Below are positions 50,537 through 58,260 of a stretch of 64,000 bases of DNA, piece after piece (position 1 is the first letter of the stretch; each line of letters begins with the position of its first letter). Under the pieces are notes generated by a model. The model did not search any database. It had not been told where the DNA came from and saw only the letters and a program-made list of their open reading frames with translations. Source of the DNA: Micromonospora sp. MH99 (GTDB lineage Bacteria; Actinomycetota; Actinomycetes; Mycobacteriales; Micromonosporaceae); NCBI RefSeq assembly GCF_021442385.1, contig NZ_MUZA01000024.1, positions 24,057-88,056 of the forward strand, written 5' to 3'. Made by a program: the position numbers and the translations under genes.

Positions 50537-51448
50537 GTGGGCATGCCGCAGACCGCACCCGACGACCGGCCGGACCAAGCCACCGAGGCTTTCCTCGCCC
50601 ACCGCAACCTGCTCTTCACCGTCGCGTACGAGATGCTCGGCTCGGCCGCCGACGCGGAGGACGTACTCCAGGACACCTGGCTGCGGTGGGCGGGCGTCGA
50701 CCTGGGAGCGGTCCACGACCAGCGCGCCTACCTGGTGCGCATCACCACCCGCCAGGCGCTCACCCGGCTGCGGACGCTCGGTCGCCGCAAGGAGTCCTAC
50801 GTCGGATCCTGGTTGCCCGAGCCGCTGCTCACCGCGCCCGACGTGGCCGAGGACGTCGCGCTGGCCGACAGCGTCTCGATGGCCATGCTGCTGGTGCTGG
50901 AGACGCTCGCGCCTACCGAACGGGCGGTGTTCGTGCTGCGCGAGGTGTTCGACCTCGAGTACGACGAGATCGCCGAAGCCGTCGACAAGAGCCCCGCTGC
51001 CGTCCGCCAGATCGCGCACCGGGCCCGGGCACACGTCTCGGCCCGCAGGCCCCGCCAGGTCGTCTCCGCGGCGGAGGCCCGGTGCGCGCTCGACGCGTTC
51101 CAGCGAGCGGTCGACATGGGCGATCTGCAGGGCCTGCTCGACGTCCTCGCGCCGGACGTGGTGTTTCTCGGCGACGGCGGCGGGATCAAGCAGGCCGTCC
51201 CGCGGCCGATCCTCGGTGCCGACAAGGTGGCCCGCGCCCTGGCATCTTTCTGGGGCAAGGTCCCGGCCAGCACGTCGTGGCGGCCGGCGCAGGTCAACGG
51301 CTACCCGGCGCTGATCGTCCACGTCGAGGGCGAACTGGACACCGTCGTGGCCGTGCGCATCGACGGCGGCCTCATCACCGGGATCTACGCCGTCCGCAAT
51401 CCCGAGAAGCTGTCCCACATGCAGCGGGAGAATGCCCTGAGCCGCTGA
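50537..51448 (+). CDS. sigJ: RNA polymerase sigma-70 factor, ECF41 group (SigJ-like)
   Basis: A 303-residue ECF sigma factor with a C-terminal SnoaL-like extension. Sigma2: FTVAYEMLGSAADAEDVLQD; sigma4: LAPTERAVFVLREVFDLEYD followed by EIAEAVDKSPAAVRQI. The three ECF41 hallmarks are all visible: WLPEP (about 93), DGGG(I)K (about 213) and NPEKL (about 289); the C-terminal domain regulates the factor in place of an anti-sigma. GTG with AGGAG 8 bases upstream. Divergent from the CMD gene, the usual ECF41 partner. Confidence 0.9.
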   Translation: MGMPQTAPDDRPDQATEAFLAHRNLLFTVAYEMLGSAADAEDVLQDTWLRWAGVDLGAVHDQRAYLVRITTRQALTRLRTLGRRKESYVGSWLPEPLLTAPDVAEDVALADSVSMAMLLVLETLAPTERAVFVLREVFDLEYDEIAEAVDKSPAAVRQIAHRARAHVSARRPRQVVSAAEARCALDAFQRAVDMGDLQGLLDVLAPDVVFLGDGGGIKQAVPRPILGADKVARALASFWGKVPASTSWRPAQVNGYPALIVHVEGELDTVVAVRIDGGLITGIYAVRNPEKLSHMQRENALSR

Positions 51449-51614
51449 CGCCAGGCGATAACAGCGCCCGTCGTGCCCCTGCCGTTACACCCCACATCAG
51501 GGCCGTACGCAGGTCTTTTGCTGCTGCCGTGGACGTGGTCTCATACCCGGAGACGACGTCGTCGAGCAGGTCATGACGACCCCGCGCCGTCTCCATCCCC
51601 CGAGAGGTGCACCG

Positions 51615-52565
51615 ATGCACAGGAGACCAATTTTCCGACTGGCAGTCCTCACCGCCACCGCTGCGACGTTCCTGGCCTCCGGCGGCGCCTCCGGGGCGCT
51701 CGCCACGGCCGCCCCCGCGACCGCCTCCCCGGGTGTTGCGGCGTGCGACCCGGGCACCGCGGCGCGGGCCGCCGAGGGCGCCACCGCACAGGAGCCGGCG
51801 CTGTACTCCAAGAACGAGGCCAACGCCTACGGCGTGATCAAGGACGCGCCGCGCCTGCCTAACGGCAGCATCACCGTGCCGACGGTCTTCCACATGGTCT
51901 CCGACCACCCGCTCACCGCCGCCGAGACGACCAGGTGGAACACCCTGATCGCGGCACAGATGAGGGTGCTCAACGACTCGTACGCGGGCCGTACGGCAGC
52001 CAACGCCTCCGACACGCCGTTCCGGTTCTCGCTCGTCGACACCACGTACACGGTGAACAGCGCCTGGTACACGGTCGAGCCGGGCAAGAACGAGCGCGAC
52101 ATGAAGAAGGCGCTCTACACCGGCGACTCCCGCACGCTGAACGTGTACGCGGCCAACATCGGCGGCGGCCTGCTCGGCTGGGCGTACTTCCCGAAGGGCT
52201 ACAACAACGGCCGCGACTACATTGACGGCGTGGTGATGCTCGACGAGTCGATGCCGGGCGGCACGGCCGGCAAGTACGCCCTCGGTGACACGCTGACGCA
52301 CGAGGTCGGGCACTGGCTGATGCTGGAGCACACCTTCGCGCACGGCTGCTCCGCGTCCGGCGACTTCGTCGCGGACACCCCGCGCGAGGCGGCACCCCAG
52401 TTCGACTGCCCGATCGGCGCGGACACCTGCACCGCACCGGGGCTGGACCCGATCCACAACTTCATGGACTACACGCAGGACTCCTGCATGGACATGTTCA
52501 CCGCCGGCCAGGCCGACCGGATGAGCGACGCCTGGGTGGCGTTCCGCGCCGGCGGCGCCGGCTGA
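51615..52565 (+). CDS. Secreted zinc metalloprotease, M43 (pappalysin-like) type
   Basis: A 316-residue secreted protease. The signal peptide covers about 1-33 (MHRRPIFRLAVLTATAATFL, Ala-rich). The zinc site is HEVGHWLMLEH (about 229), matching HExxHxxxxxH, and a Met-turn HNFMDY follows; Cys residues on both sides (GCSASGDF, FDCPIGADTC, DSCMDM) are laid out as in cytophagalysin-like M43B enzymes. It cleaves proteins outside the cell. The first ATG in frame (51573) is upstream of a poorer site; AGAGG precedes 51615. It is followed by repeat copy 3. Confidence 0.88.
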   Translation: MHRRPIFRLAVLTATAATFLASGGASGALATAAPATASPGVAACDPGTAARAAEGATAQEPALYSKNEANAYGVIKDAPRLPNGSITVPTVFHMVSDHPLTAAETTRWNTLIAAQMRVLNDSYAGRTAANASDTPFRFSLVDTTYTVNSAWYTVEPGKNERDMKKALYTGDSRTLNVYAANIGGGLLGWAYFPKGYNNGRDYIDGVVMLDESMPGGTAGKYALGDTLTHEVGHWLMLEHTFAHGCSASGDFVADTPREAAPQFDCPIGADTCTAPGLDPIHNFMDYTQDSCMDMFTAGQADRMSDAWVAFRAGGAG

Positions 52566-52612
52566 CGCTGCCCCCTGTGCGTTCCTCCCACCACCGGGCG
52601 GCTTGAGTGCGT

Positions 52613-52668
52613 TGATCAAGAGGTTTGCGTCACCGGAAAGCTGATCGGTGACGCAAACCTCTTGATCA
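52613..52668. repeat. Palindromic intergenic repeat, copy 3
   Basis: Perfect 23-bp arms (52613-52635 and 52646-52668; core TGATCAAGAGGTTTGCGTCA) with a 10-base loop, 47 bp after the metalloprotease stop. Arms are identical to those of copy 4. Copies 3 and 4 bracket the single secreted-protein gene at 52846. Confidence 0.85.
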
Positions 52669-52845
52669 TTTCTGGGCGGGCGCGTGCGCCGGCGGTTGGG
52701 CCAGGCGCGCGCTGGGAGCAGGGCGCGTCACCCGACCGGTGGAGCGGCAAGGTTCCGCCGGCTTTCACATTTTTCCTGCTCATACGCTTCGCCGAAGGCG
52801 GGACCGCTGTCGAAGCTCCCGCCCTCGCACACCGGCGGAGGGCAG

Positions 52846-53568
52846 ATGGCTTCGAGGCGTACCCATCGGATGGTGGTGTCGGCCGTTGCCGGCGGGCTGT
52901 TCGCCCTCGGCGTGGTCGCGCCGGGTCCGGCGGCGGCGCCGCTGCCCCGCGCGGCCCGGGCGGACGGTCCTACGGCCCCTGACACGCGCGAGCCGCGGCC
53001 GCCGCTGCTGCCGGCGGACTTCCACGGCACCGGCCGGTACATCGTGCGGGACCTCGGCATCGACGTCCCGTTCACCTGGCAGGGCCGCGACGGCAACAGC
53101 CAGATGGTCGCCGGCGGACCGGAGCACCCGATCTGGTTCACGAACCTGATCTACGAGAACACCCTCTACACGCTGACCTACAAGTGGCCCAACATCCCGC
53201 TGTTCCCGCCGCGTCCGTGCAGCAAGGTGCCGGGGTTCTTCAACCGGCAGATCTTCAACGACAAGCTGAAGACCGCCCGCTATGTCGGCCCGGAGATCCT
53301 GCAGGGAGAGAAGGACCGGCACGTGGACCACTGGCGGGTGGGCGTGGTCGGGGGTTCCACAGTGCCGGGGGAGTTCTTCCGGTTCCCGCTCGCGCTCGGC
53401 GACATCTACGTCGACCAGCACGACTCGACCCGGTGGTGGCAGGTGTTGCAGTTCGGCCTGCAGAACCTCTTCGACCCGGAACTCGACGAGTGGTTCACGA
53501 TGGACAGCTTCGACCTGCGCCCCGGCGAGGTCCACCTCCCCGACCGCTGCCCACCCCCCACCTCCTGA
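52846..53568 (+). CDS. Secreted protein of unknown function
   Basis: A 240-residue protein with a signal peptide (about 1-40: MVVSAVAGGLFALGVVAPGP, then Ala-rich cleavage region). The mature part is rich in aromatic residues: RYIVRDLGIDVPFTWQGRDG, HPIWFTNLIYENTLYTLTYK, KLKTARYVGPEILQGEKDRH and RWWQVLQFGLQNLFDPELDE. No family is recognised. ATG follows GGAGGG at 5 bases. It is isolated between two near-identical palindromic repeats. Confidence 0.65.
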   Translation: MASRRTHRMVVSAVAGGLFALGVVAPGPAAAPLPRAARADGPTAPDTREPRPPLLPADFHGTGRYIVRDLGIDVPFTWQGRDGNSQMVAGGPEHPIWFTNLIYENTLYTLTYKWPNIPLFPPRPCSKVPGFFNRQIFNDKLKTARYVGPEILQGEKDRHVDHWRVGVVGGSTVPGEFFRFPLALGDIYVDQHDSTRWWQVLQFGLQNLFDPELDEWFTMDSFDLRPGEVHLPDRCPPPTS

Positions 53569-53610
53569 CCTCCGGCCCCCGGCCCGGCCCGGCCCCGGCC
53601 CCGGCTGCGG

Positions 53611-53666
53611 TGATCAAGAGGTTTGCGTCACCGATCGGCCCGTCGGTGACGCAAACCTCTTGATCA
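53611..53666. repeat. Palindromic intergenic repeat, copy 4
   Basis: Perfect 24-bp arms (53611-53634 and 53643-53666; core TGATCAAGAGGTTTGCGTCA) with an 8-base loop. It lies between convergent genes, 42 bp after the secreted-protein stop and 23 bp from the DUF4267 stop, so it serves as a two-way terminator. Confidence 0.85.
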
Positions 53667-53689
53667 ACCCCGGGAAGGGTGGGGGTTGG

Positions 53690-54061
53690 TTACAGGGCGA
53701 ACAGCAGGGCGGCGTCGAGGAGGACTACCGCGGCCGTCGCGAAGTGGATGCCGAAGGCCACGGCCTTCGTTCCGCCGTTGCGCAGCACGATGAGGGTGTC
53801 GCCCAGCGGGACGAGCGCGACGATCAGCATGAACCACGCGACCGCCTCGGCAGTGGTGAAGGCGATCAGGGCGAGTCCGATGAGCCCGAAGGTGAGGTCC
53901 TTGAGCCCTTTGACCGTCAGGTAGGCCGGATCGCCGTCCGGCCGGGCCGGCACGCCGTACCCGGCGGCTGCGGCCTGCGGCACCAGCAGGAACCGCGCAC
54001 CGATGAAGGCGACGAAGAGGCTGAGCACGACTGCGAGTCCGTAGGCGAGGGGTGACAACAT
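53690..54061 (-). CDS. DUF4267 small membrane protein
   Basis: A 123-residue protein with four hydrophobic segments: GLAVVLSLFVAFIGARFLLV, DLTFGLIGLALIAFTTAEAV, WFMLIVALVPLGDTLIVL and FATAAVVLLDAALLFAL. YLTVKGLKDLTFGL is the DUF4267 signature. ATG 54061 has GGAG 8 bases upstream; TTG 54073 would add 4 residues. It is divergent from a TetR gene with two clear CTAGC palindromes between, so this protein is the probable regulated target. Function unknown. Confidence 0.8.
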   Translation of the reverse strand: MLSPLAYGLAVVLSLFVAFIGARFLLVPQAAAAGYGVPARPDGDPAYLTVKGLKDLTFGLIGLALIAFTTAEAVAWFMLIVALVPLGDTLIVLRNGGTKAVAFGIHFATAAVVLLDAALLFAL

Positions 54062-54076
54062 GATCCGCTCCAATTG

Positions 54077-54139
54077 CTAGCGCCGCTAGATGTAAGAGCG
54101 ACGCTAGCAGAGCGACGACAGCAACGCTAGCAGTGCTAG
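54077..54139. promoter_or_regulatory. Twin CTAGC palindromic operators between DUF4267 and TetR
   Basis: CTAGCG-c-CGCTAG (54077-54089) and CTAGCA-g-TGCTAG (54127-54139), both perfect, with a third GCTAGC core at 54104. The first is in the DUF4267 leader, the second covers the likely TetR promoter; TAGGGT sits 7 bases before the TetR ATG, suggesting a leaderless mRNA. Confidence 0.7.
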
Positions 54140-54148
54140 GGTTTTGTC

Positions 54149-54721
54149 ATGTCGACTCAGACGCGCCGGGAGCGCGAGCGGGCGGAACGGGAACGGGCCA
54201 TCGTCGCCGCCGCCCGCGACCTGGCCCTGGCCGAGGGCTGGGACGCGGTGACCACCCGGAGGCTCGCCGCTGAGATCGAATACAGCCAGCCCGTCCTCTA
54301 CAGCCACTTCAAGGGCAAGGACGCCATCATGGCGGCGGTCGCCGTCGAGGGCTTCGCCGAGCTGGCCACCGCCCTGGCCGCGGCCCGAACCTCGGCCGCC
54401 GACCCCCGGCAGGCGATCGCCGACGTCGCCGAGGCGTACACCACCTTCGCCGAACAGCGGCCCGCCCTCTACGACGCGATGTTCACCCTCGCCGTGGACC
54501 TGCCGTTCGCCAGCCAGGACGTTCCGACCGACCTGGCCCGGGGGTTCGCCGAGCTGGCCGACGCGGTGCGTCCGATCGCCGGTGACGACGACCTGGAGGC
54601 GGTCACCGAGACGTTCTGGAGTGGCCTGCACGGTCTGGTCACGCTGATGCGCAGCGGCCGGCTCCGCCGCGCCGACCATGACCGGCGACTGGCGGTGCTG
54701 GTGAACCGCTTCTCTCGCTGA
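54149..54721 (+). CDS. TetR/AcrR family transcriptional regulator
   Basis: A 190-residue regulator. HTH at about 35-60: TTRRLAAEIEYSQPVLYSHF followed by KGKDAIMAAV. The C-terminal domain is of the WHG type (ETFWSGLHGLVTLMRSGRL). No ribosome site is seen; the ATG is 7 bases from a -10-like TAGGGT, so leaderless translation is likely. It is divergent from DUF4267 and probably represses it and itself through the CTAGC sites. Confidence 0.9.
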   Translation: MSTQTRRERERAERERAIVAAARDLALAEGWDAVTTRRLAAEIEYSQPVLYSHFKGKDAIMAAVAVEGFAELATALAAARTSAADPRQAIADVAEAYTTFAEQRPALYDAMFTLAVDLPFASQDVPTDLARGFAELADAVRPIAGDDDLEAVTETFWSGLHGLVTLMRSGRLRRADHDRRLAVLVNRFSR

Positions 54722-54781
54722 GCGTCGCCGCGCACGGCTGGCAGGGCCGTCGACCGGGTGGGTTGGTTGGTGCCGGGGGGC

Positions 54782-55618
54782 TCAGAGCTGGTTTGCCCGC
54801 TCCGGGCTCACCGGGGCCCCGAAGAATGCTGCGATCGGCTCGATGATCCTGCTCGGCGCCCGGTTCAGGCCGTCGTGGCCGCTGCGCGGGATCGGCAGGA
54901 CCCTCGCTCGTGGGAGGGCGCGAGCCAGCTTCCCGTTGAGGTCGGCGTAGTAGGGCGGCCCCGCGGCCCCGTAGGCCAGCAGCACGTCCGCGCTCACCCC
55001 CGACCACGCCTCGGCCGGGCCGCCGCGCAGTCGGATCTGGTTCGTCTCGTCGAGGGTCATCGGCAGCAGGTCGGCCATCGTCCGGCCGATCGGCGTACGC
55101 AGGAACGCCCGGACCAGCGCGACGCGGACCCGCAGCGGAAGTCTGGTGGCCGGGTTGTGGGTGTTGATGCCGGCGTCGGTGATGGCCATCGCGCGGGCGA
55201 TGTCACCGTCGCGCGCCGCCTGTCGTGCCTCGTCGAGCCATGCCGTGGGGAAGCCCCCGTCGATGTCGATCGCGATGTCGTAGAGCGCGAGCCGGTCGAT
55301 CGGCAGCCGCACCGCGGCCTGCAGGGCGATGAAACCGCCGGAACTCTGCCCGATGACGTTGCGGGTGCCGGTGTGCTTCAGCACCGCGGCGAGGTCGTCG
55401 ATGTCCTGGTCGAAGGTGTACGGCTGAGCGCGGGGGGCGGCGTCCGCCCGCCCTCGCCGGTTGTAGAGGTGCACCGTGAAGCGGTCGGCCAGCCGTTGGG
55501 CGAGCCGCCGGTAGACGTCGATGGTGATCCCGCCGCCGTGCACCACAACGATGCCCGGTCCGGCTCCTGTCGAGTGCAGCACGATCGACGCGCCGTCGTG
55601 TGCCGTGATCCGTTCCAT
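54782..55618 (-). CDS. Alpha/beta hydrolase
   Basis: A 278-residue hydrolase. IVVHGGGITIDVYRRLAQRL is the oxyanion-hole HG region; IGQSSGGFIALQAAVRLPID (about 90-109) has the nucleophile elbow G-x-S-x-G as GQSSG; PRSGHDGLNRAP supplies the catalytic His. An acidic residue at VLLAYGAAGPPY is expected but not clear. Substrate unknown. It is divergent from a TetR gene with overlapping palindromes in the 58-bp gap. Confidence 0.88.
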   Translation of the reverse strand: MERITAHDGASIVLHSTGAGPGIVVVHGGGITIDVYRRLAQRLADRFTVHLYNRRGRADAAPRAQPYTFDQDIDDLAAVLKHTGTRNVIGQSSGGFIALQAAVRLPIDRLALYDIAIDIDGGFPTAWLDEARQAARDGDIARAMAITDAGINTHNPATRLPLRVRVALVRAFLRTPIGRTMADLLPMTLDETNQIRLRGGPAEAWSGVSADVLLAYGAAGPPYYADLNGKLARALPRARVLPIPRSGHDGLNRAPSRIIEPIAAFFGAPVSPERANQL

Positions 55619-55640
55619 GCGTGCCCACCCCCGATGGATG

Positions 55641-55671
55641 AAACTGCGAACACTGTACGCAGTTTACAGTG
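55641..55671. promoter_or_regulatory. Overlapping palindromes between hydrolase and TetR genes
   Basis: Two interlaced inverted repeats: AAACTGCG-n9-CGCAGTTT (55641-55665) and CACTGTA-n7-TACAGTG (55651-55671). They fill the gap between the divergent starts. The second ends only 5 bases before the TetR GTG. Confidence 0.65.
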
Positions 55672-55676
55672 GATCG

Positions 55677-56375
55677 GTGAGCGACGCACCTACGAATTCC
55701 GACCCGGGCGGCGCCGACCGGCAGTCGATCTGGGCCCGGCCCGTACGCGGCAGCCGCGGCCCCACCCCGACCCACAACCGGGGCGCCATCGTCACCGCCG
55801 CCATCGCCCTGGCTGACGCCGAGGGAATCGCGGCGGTGTCGATGCGCGCCGTCGCCACCGCGCTGGGTGCCAGCGCCGGCGCGCTCTACCGCCACCTGTC
55901 GTCCCGCGACGACCTGCTGGACCTGATGACCGACCGGGTCGTCGGCGAACTACGGCCGTACCCGGAGCCGAACGCCGACTGGCTCGACGGCATGCTCCTG
56001 CTGGCCGGCCGGCAACGGGCGCTCTTCCGGCACCACCCTTGGCTGCTCGACACGATCAACCGGATGTCCGCGCCCGGCCCGGAGAGCCTGGCCTGGTTCG
56101 ACGCCTGCCTGGGGGTTCTGGAGCCGGTCGACAGCGCGGTGACTGCCAAGTTCGAGGCCATCGGCATGATGACCGGCGTGGTGAGCCTCTTCGCCCGCAG
56201 CGAGGCCAGCTCCCGCTCGGTCAGCTTCGCCGAGGTGGACGTCGCGGCCTACCCGCACCTCGCCGCGGCGTTCAGTCGACCCGCGCGGCTGCCCGCCGAG
56301 CGCGATCTCTTCGACACGACCCTGCGGATCCTGCTGACCGGACTGCTCGACGCCGACCCGCCGGCCCGACCCTGA
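55677..56375 (+). CDS. TetR/AcrR family transcriptional regulator
   Basis: A 232-residue regulator with TetR_C-type C-terminal domain. The first ~35 residues are a Pro/Arg-rich linker, then AAIALADAEGIAAVSMRAVA followed by TALGASAGALYRHLSSRDDL form the HTH. The C-terminal part has GRQRALFRHHPWLLDTINRM and GMMTGVVSLFA, the ligand-pocket pattern of the tetracycline-repressor-like group. GTG start without a ribosome site; possibly leaderless. It likely regulates the divergent hydrolase. Confidence 0.88.
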   Translation: MSDAPTNSDPGGADRQSIWARPVRGSRGPTPTHNRGAIVTAAIALADAEGIAAVSMRAVATALGASAGALYRHLSSRDDLLDLMTDRVVGELRPYPEPNADWLDGMLLLAGRQRALFRHHPWLLDTINRMSAPGPESLAWFDACLGVLEPVDSAVTAKFEAIGMMTGVVSLFARSEASSRSVSFAEVDVAAYPHLAAAFSRPARLPAERDLFDTTLRILLTGLLDADPPARP

Positions 56376-56407
56376 AACCCGCCCCGGCTTACCGCCGCCG
56401 CCCGCGT

Positions 56408-58087
56408 TCAGTCGACAGTCGGCAGCTTCGGGCCGAGGACGTCGTCGGCGTCGACGATCGTGTACGCGTACCCCTGCTCAGCCAGGAAGCGCTGGCGGTG
56501 CGCCGCGTACTCGGTGTCGATCGTGTCCCGGGAGACCACCGTGTAGAAGTGCGCCTGCCGGCCGTCGGCCTTCGGGCGGAGCACCCGACCCAGCCGCTGC
56601 GCCTCCTCCTGGCGCGACCCGAACGTGCCGGACACCTGGATCGCCACCGCCGCCTCGGGCAGGTCGATGGAGAAGTTGCCGACCTTCGAGATCACCAGCG
56701 TGCGGATCTCCCCGGTGCGGAACGCGTCGAACAGCCGCTCCCGCTCCTTGTTCGTGGTCGAACCCTGCACGATCGGCGCGTCGAGGTACTCGCCGATCTG
56801 GTGCAACTGGTCGATGTACGCGCCGATCACCAGGACCTGGTCCTCCGGGTGCCGGTCGACGAGCGCCTTGACCACCGGCAGCTTGGTACGGGCGGTCGCC
56901 GCCATCCGGTACCGCTCCTCGGCCTCCGCCGTCGCGTACGACATCCGCTCCGCGTCGGTCAGGGTCACCCGGACCTCGACGCACTCGGCCGGGGCGATCC
57001 AGCCCTGCGACTCGATGTCCTTCCACGGCGCGTCGTACCGCTTCGGGCCGATCAGGCTGAACACGTCGCCCTCGCGGCCGTCCTCGCGTACCAGAGTGGC
57101 AGTGAGACCCAGCCGGCGGCGGGCCTGGAGGTCCGCGGTGAACCGGAAGATCGGCGCGGGCAGCAGGTGCACCTCGTCGTAGACGACCAGGCCCCAGTCG
57201 CGGGCGCCGAACAGGTCCAGGTGGGTGAACGCGCCACCGCGCCGCGAGGTGAGCACCTGGTACGTGGCGATGGTGACCGGGCGGATCTCCTTGCGCTCGC
57301 CGGAGTACTCGCCGATCTCCTCCTCGGTCAGCGACGTGCGGGCGATCAGCTCCCGCTTCCACTGCCGGCCGGCGACGGTGTTGGTGACGAGGATCAGCGT
57401 GGTCGCCTTCGCCTCGGCCATCGCCGCCGCCCCGACCAGGGTCTTGCCGGCCCCACACGGCAGCACCACCACGCCCGACCCGCCGGCCCAGAACGCCTCG
57501 ACGGCCTCCCGCTGGTACGACCGCAGCGTCCACGGCTTGCGCCCGTCCTTGCCGGCCTCGGCCAGCTCGATCGGGTGCGCCTCACCGTCGACGTAACCGG
57601 CCAGGTCCTCCGCCGGCCAGCCCAGCTTGAGCAGCGCCTGCTTGAGCCGGCCCCGCTCGGACGGGTGGACCCGGATCGTGTCGTCGTCGATCTTGTCGCC
57701 GAGCATCCCGGCGAGCTTCTTGCTCTTGGCCACCTCGATCAGCACCAGCCGGTCGAGCGCGCGCAGCACCAGCCCGTGCGCCGGGTCGTTGGCGAGCTGG
57801 AGCCGGCCGTACCGGTCCATCGTCTCGGCCACGTCCACCAGCAGGGCGTGCGGCACCGGGTAGCGGGAGTACTTGATCAGCGAGTCGACGACACCCTCGG
57901 CGTCGTGCCCCGCGGCGCGGGCGTTCCACAGACCCAGCGGGGTCAGGCGGTAGGTGTGCACGTGCTCCGGCGAGCGTTCCAGCTCCGCGAACGGCGCGAT
58001 CGCCATCCGGCAGGCCTGCGCGTCGGGGTGGTCGATCTCCAGCAGCAGGGTCTTGTCCGACTGCACGATCAGGGGTCCACCACTCAC
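56408..58087 (-). CDS. DNA repair helicase XPB
   Basis: A 559-residue SF2 helicase of the XPB/ERCC3 family, as in Mycobacterium tuberculosis Rv0861c. N-terminal damage-recognition-like part (about 1-180), then LRSYQREAVEAFWAGGSGVV, Walker A PCGAGKT (about 212), DEVH box (about 302), GLTATLVREDGREGDVF (motif III with RED) and the C-terminal GSRQEEAQRLGRVLRPKADG (motif VI). Unwinds 3'-5'. The GTG start follows GGAGAGGAC. Its usual actinobacterial partner is the helicase-associated protein at 59514, here two genes away. Confidence 0.93.
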   Translation of the reverse strand: MSGGPLIVQSDKTLLLEIDHPDAQACRMAIAPFAELERSPEHVHTYRLTPLGLWNARAAGHDAEGVVDSLIKYSRYPVPHALLVDVAETMDRYGRLQLANDPAHGLVLRALDRLVLIEVAKSKKLAGMLGDKIDDDTIRVHPSERGRLKQALLKLGWPAEDLAGYVDGEAHPIELAEAGKDGRKPWTLRSYQREAVEAFWAGGSGVVVLPCGAGKTLVGAAAMAEAKATTLILVTNTVAGRQWKRELIARTSLTEEEIGEYSGERKEIRPVTIATYQVLTSRRGGAFTHLDLFGARDWGLVVYDEVHLLPAPIFRFTADLQARRRLGLTATLVREDGREGDVFSLIGPKRYDAPWKDIESQGWIAPAECVEVRVTLTDAERMSYATAEAEERYRMAATARTKLPVVKALVDRHPEDQVLVIGAYIDQLHQIGEYLDAPIVQGSTTNKERERLFDAFRTGEIRTLVISKVGNFSIDLPEAAVAIQVSGTFGSRQEEAQRLGRVLRPKADGRQAHFYTVVSRDTIDTEYAAHRQRFLAEQGYAYTIVDADDVLGPKLPTVD

Positions 58088-58260
58088 GCCAGCGTCCTCT
58101 CCTCGGTTGGCCGTCCGGCCGGAACGGGTCGCATACCCGCCGCTGGCCGACCATCCAGTGTTGCACGGCGGAGAACGTCGAAAGAAAGATGAGCACCGGG
58201 TGCAACCAGGACGGCACTCACGAACGTCTAGGAAAGGGACGACTGTCCAGGGGAGGTGCC

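Noticed and set aside
56039..58192. 717-codon plus-strand frame over XPB
   Set aside because: Arg/Asp/Leu-rich antisense shadow of the XPB gene with no recognised domain.
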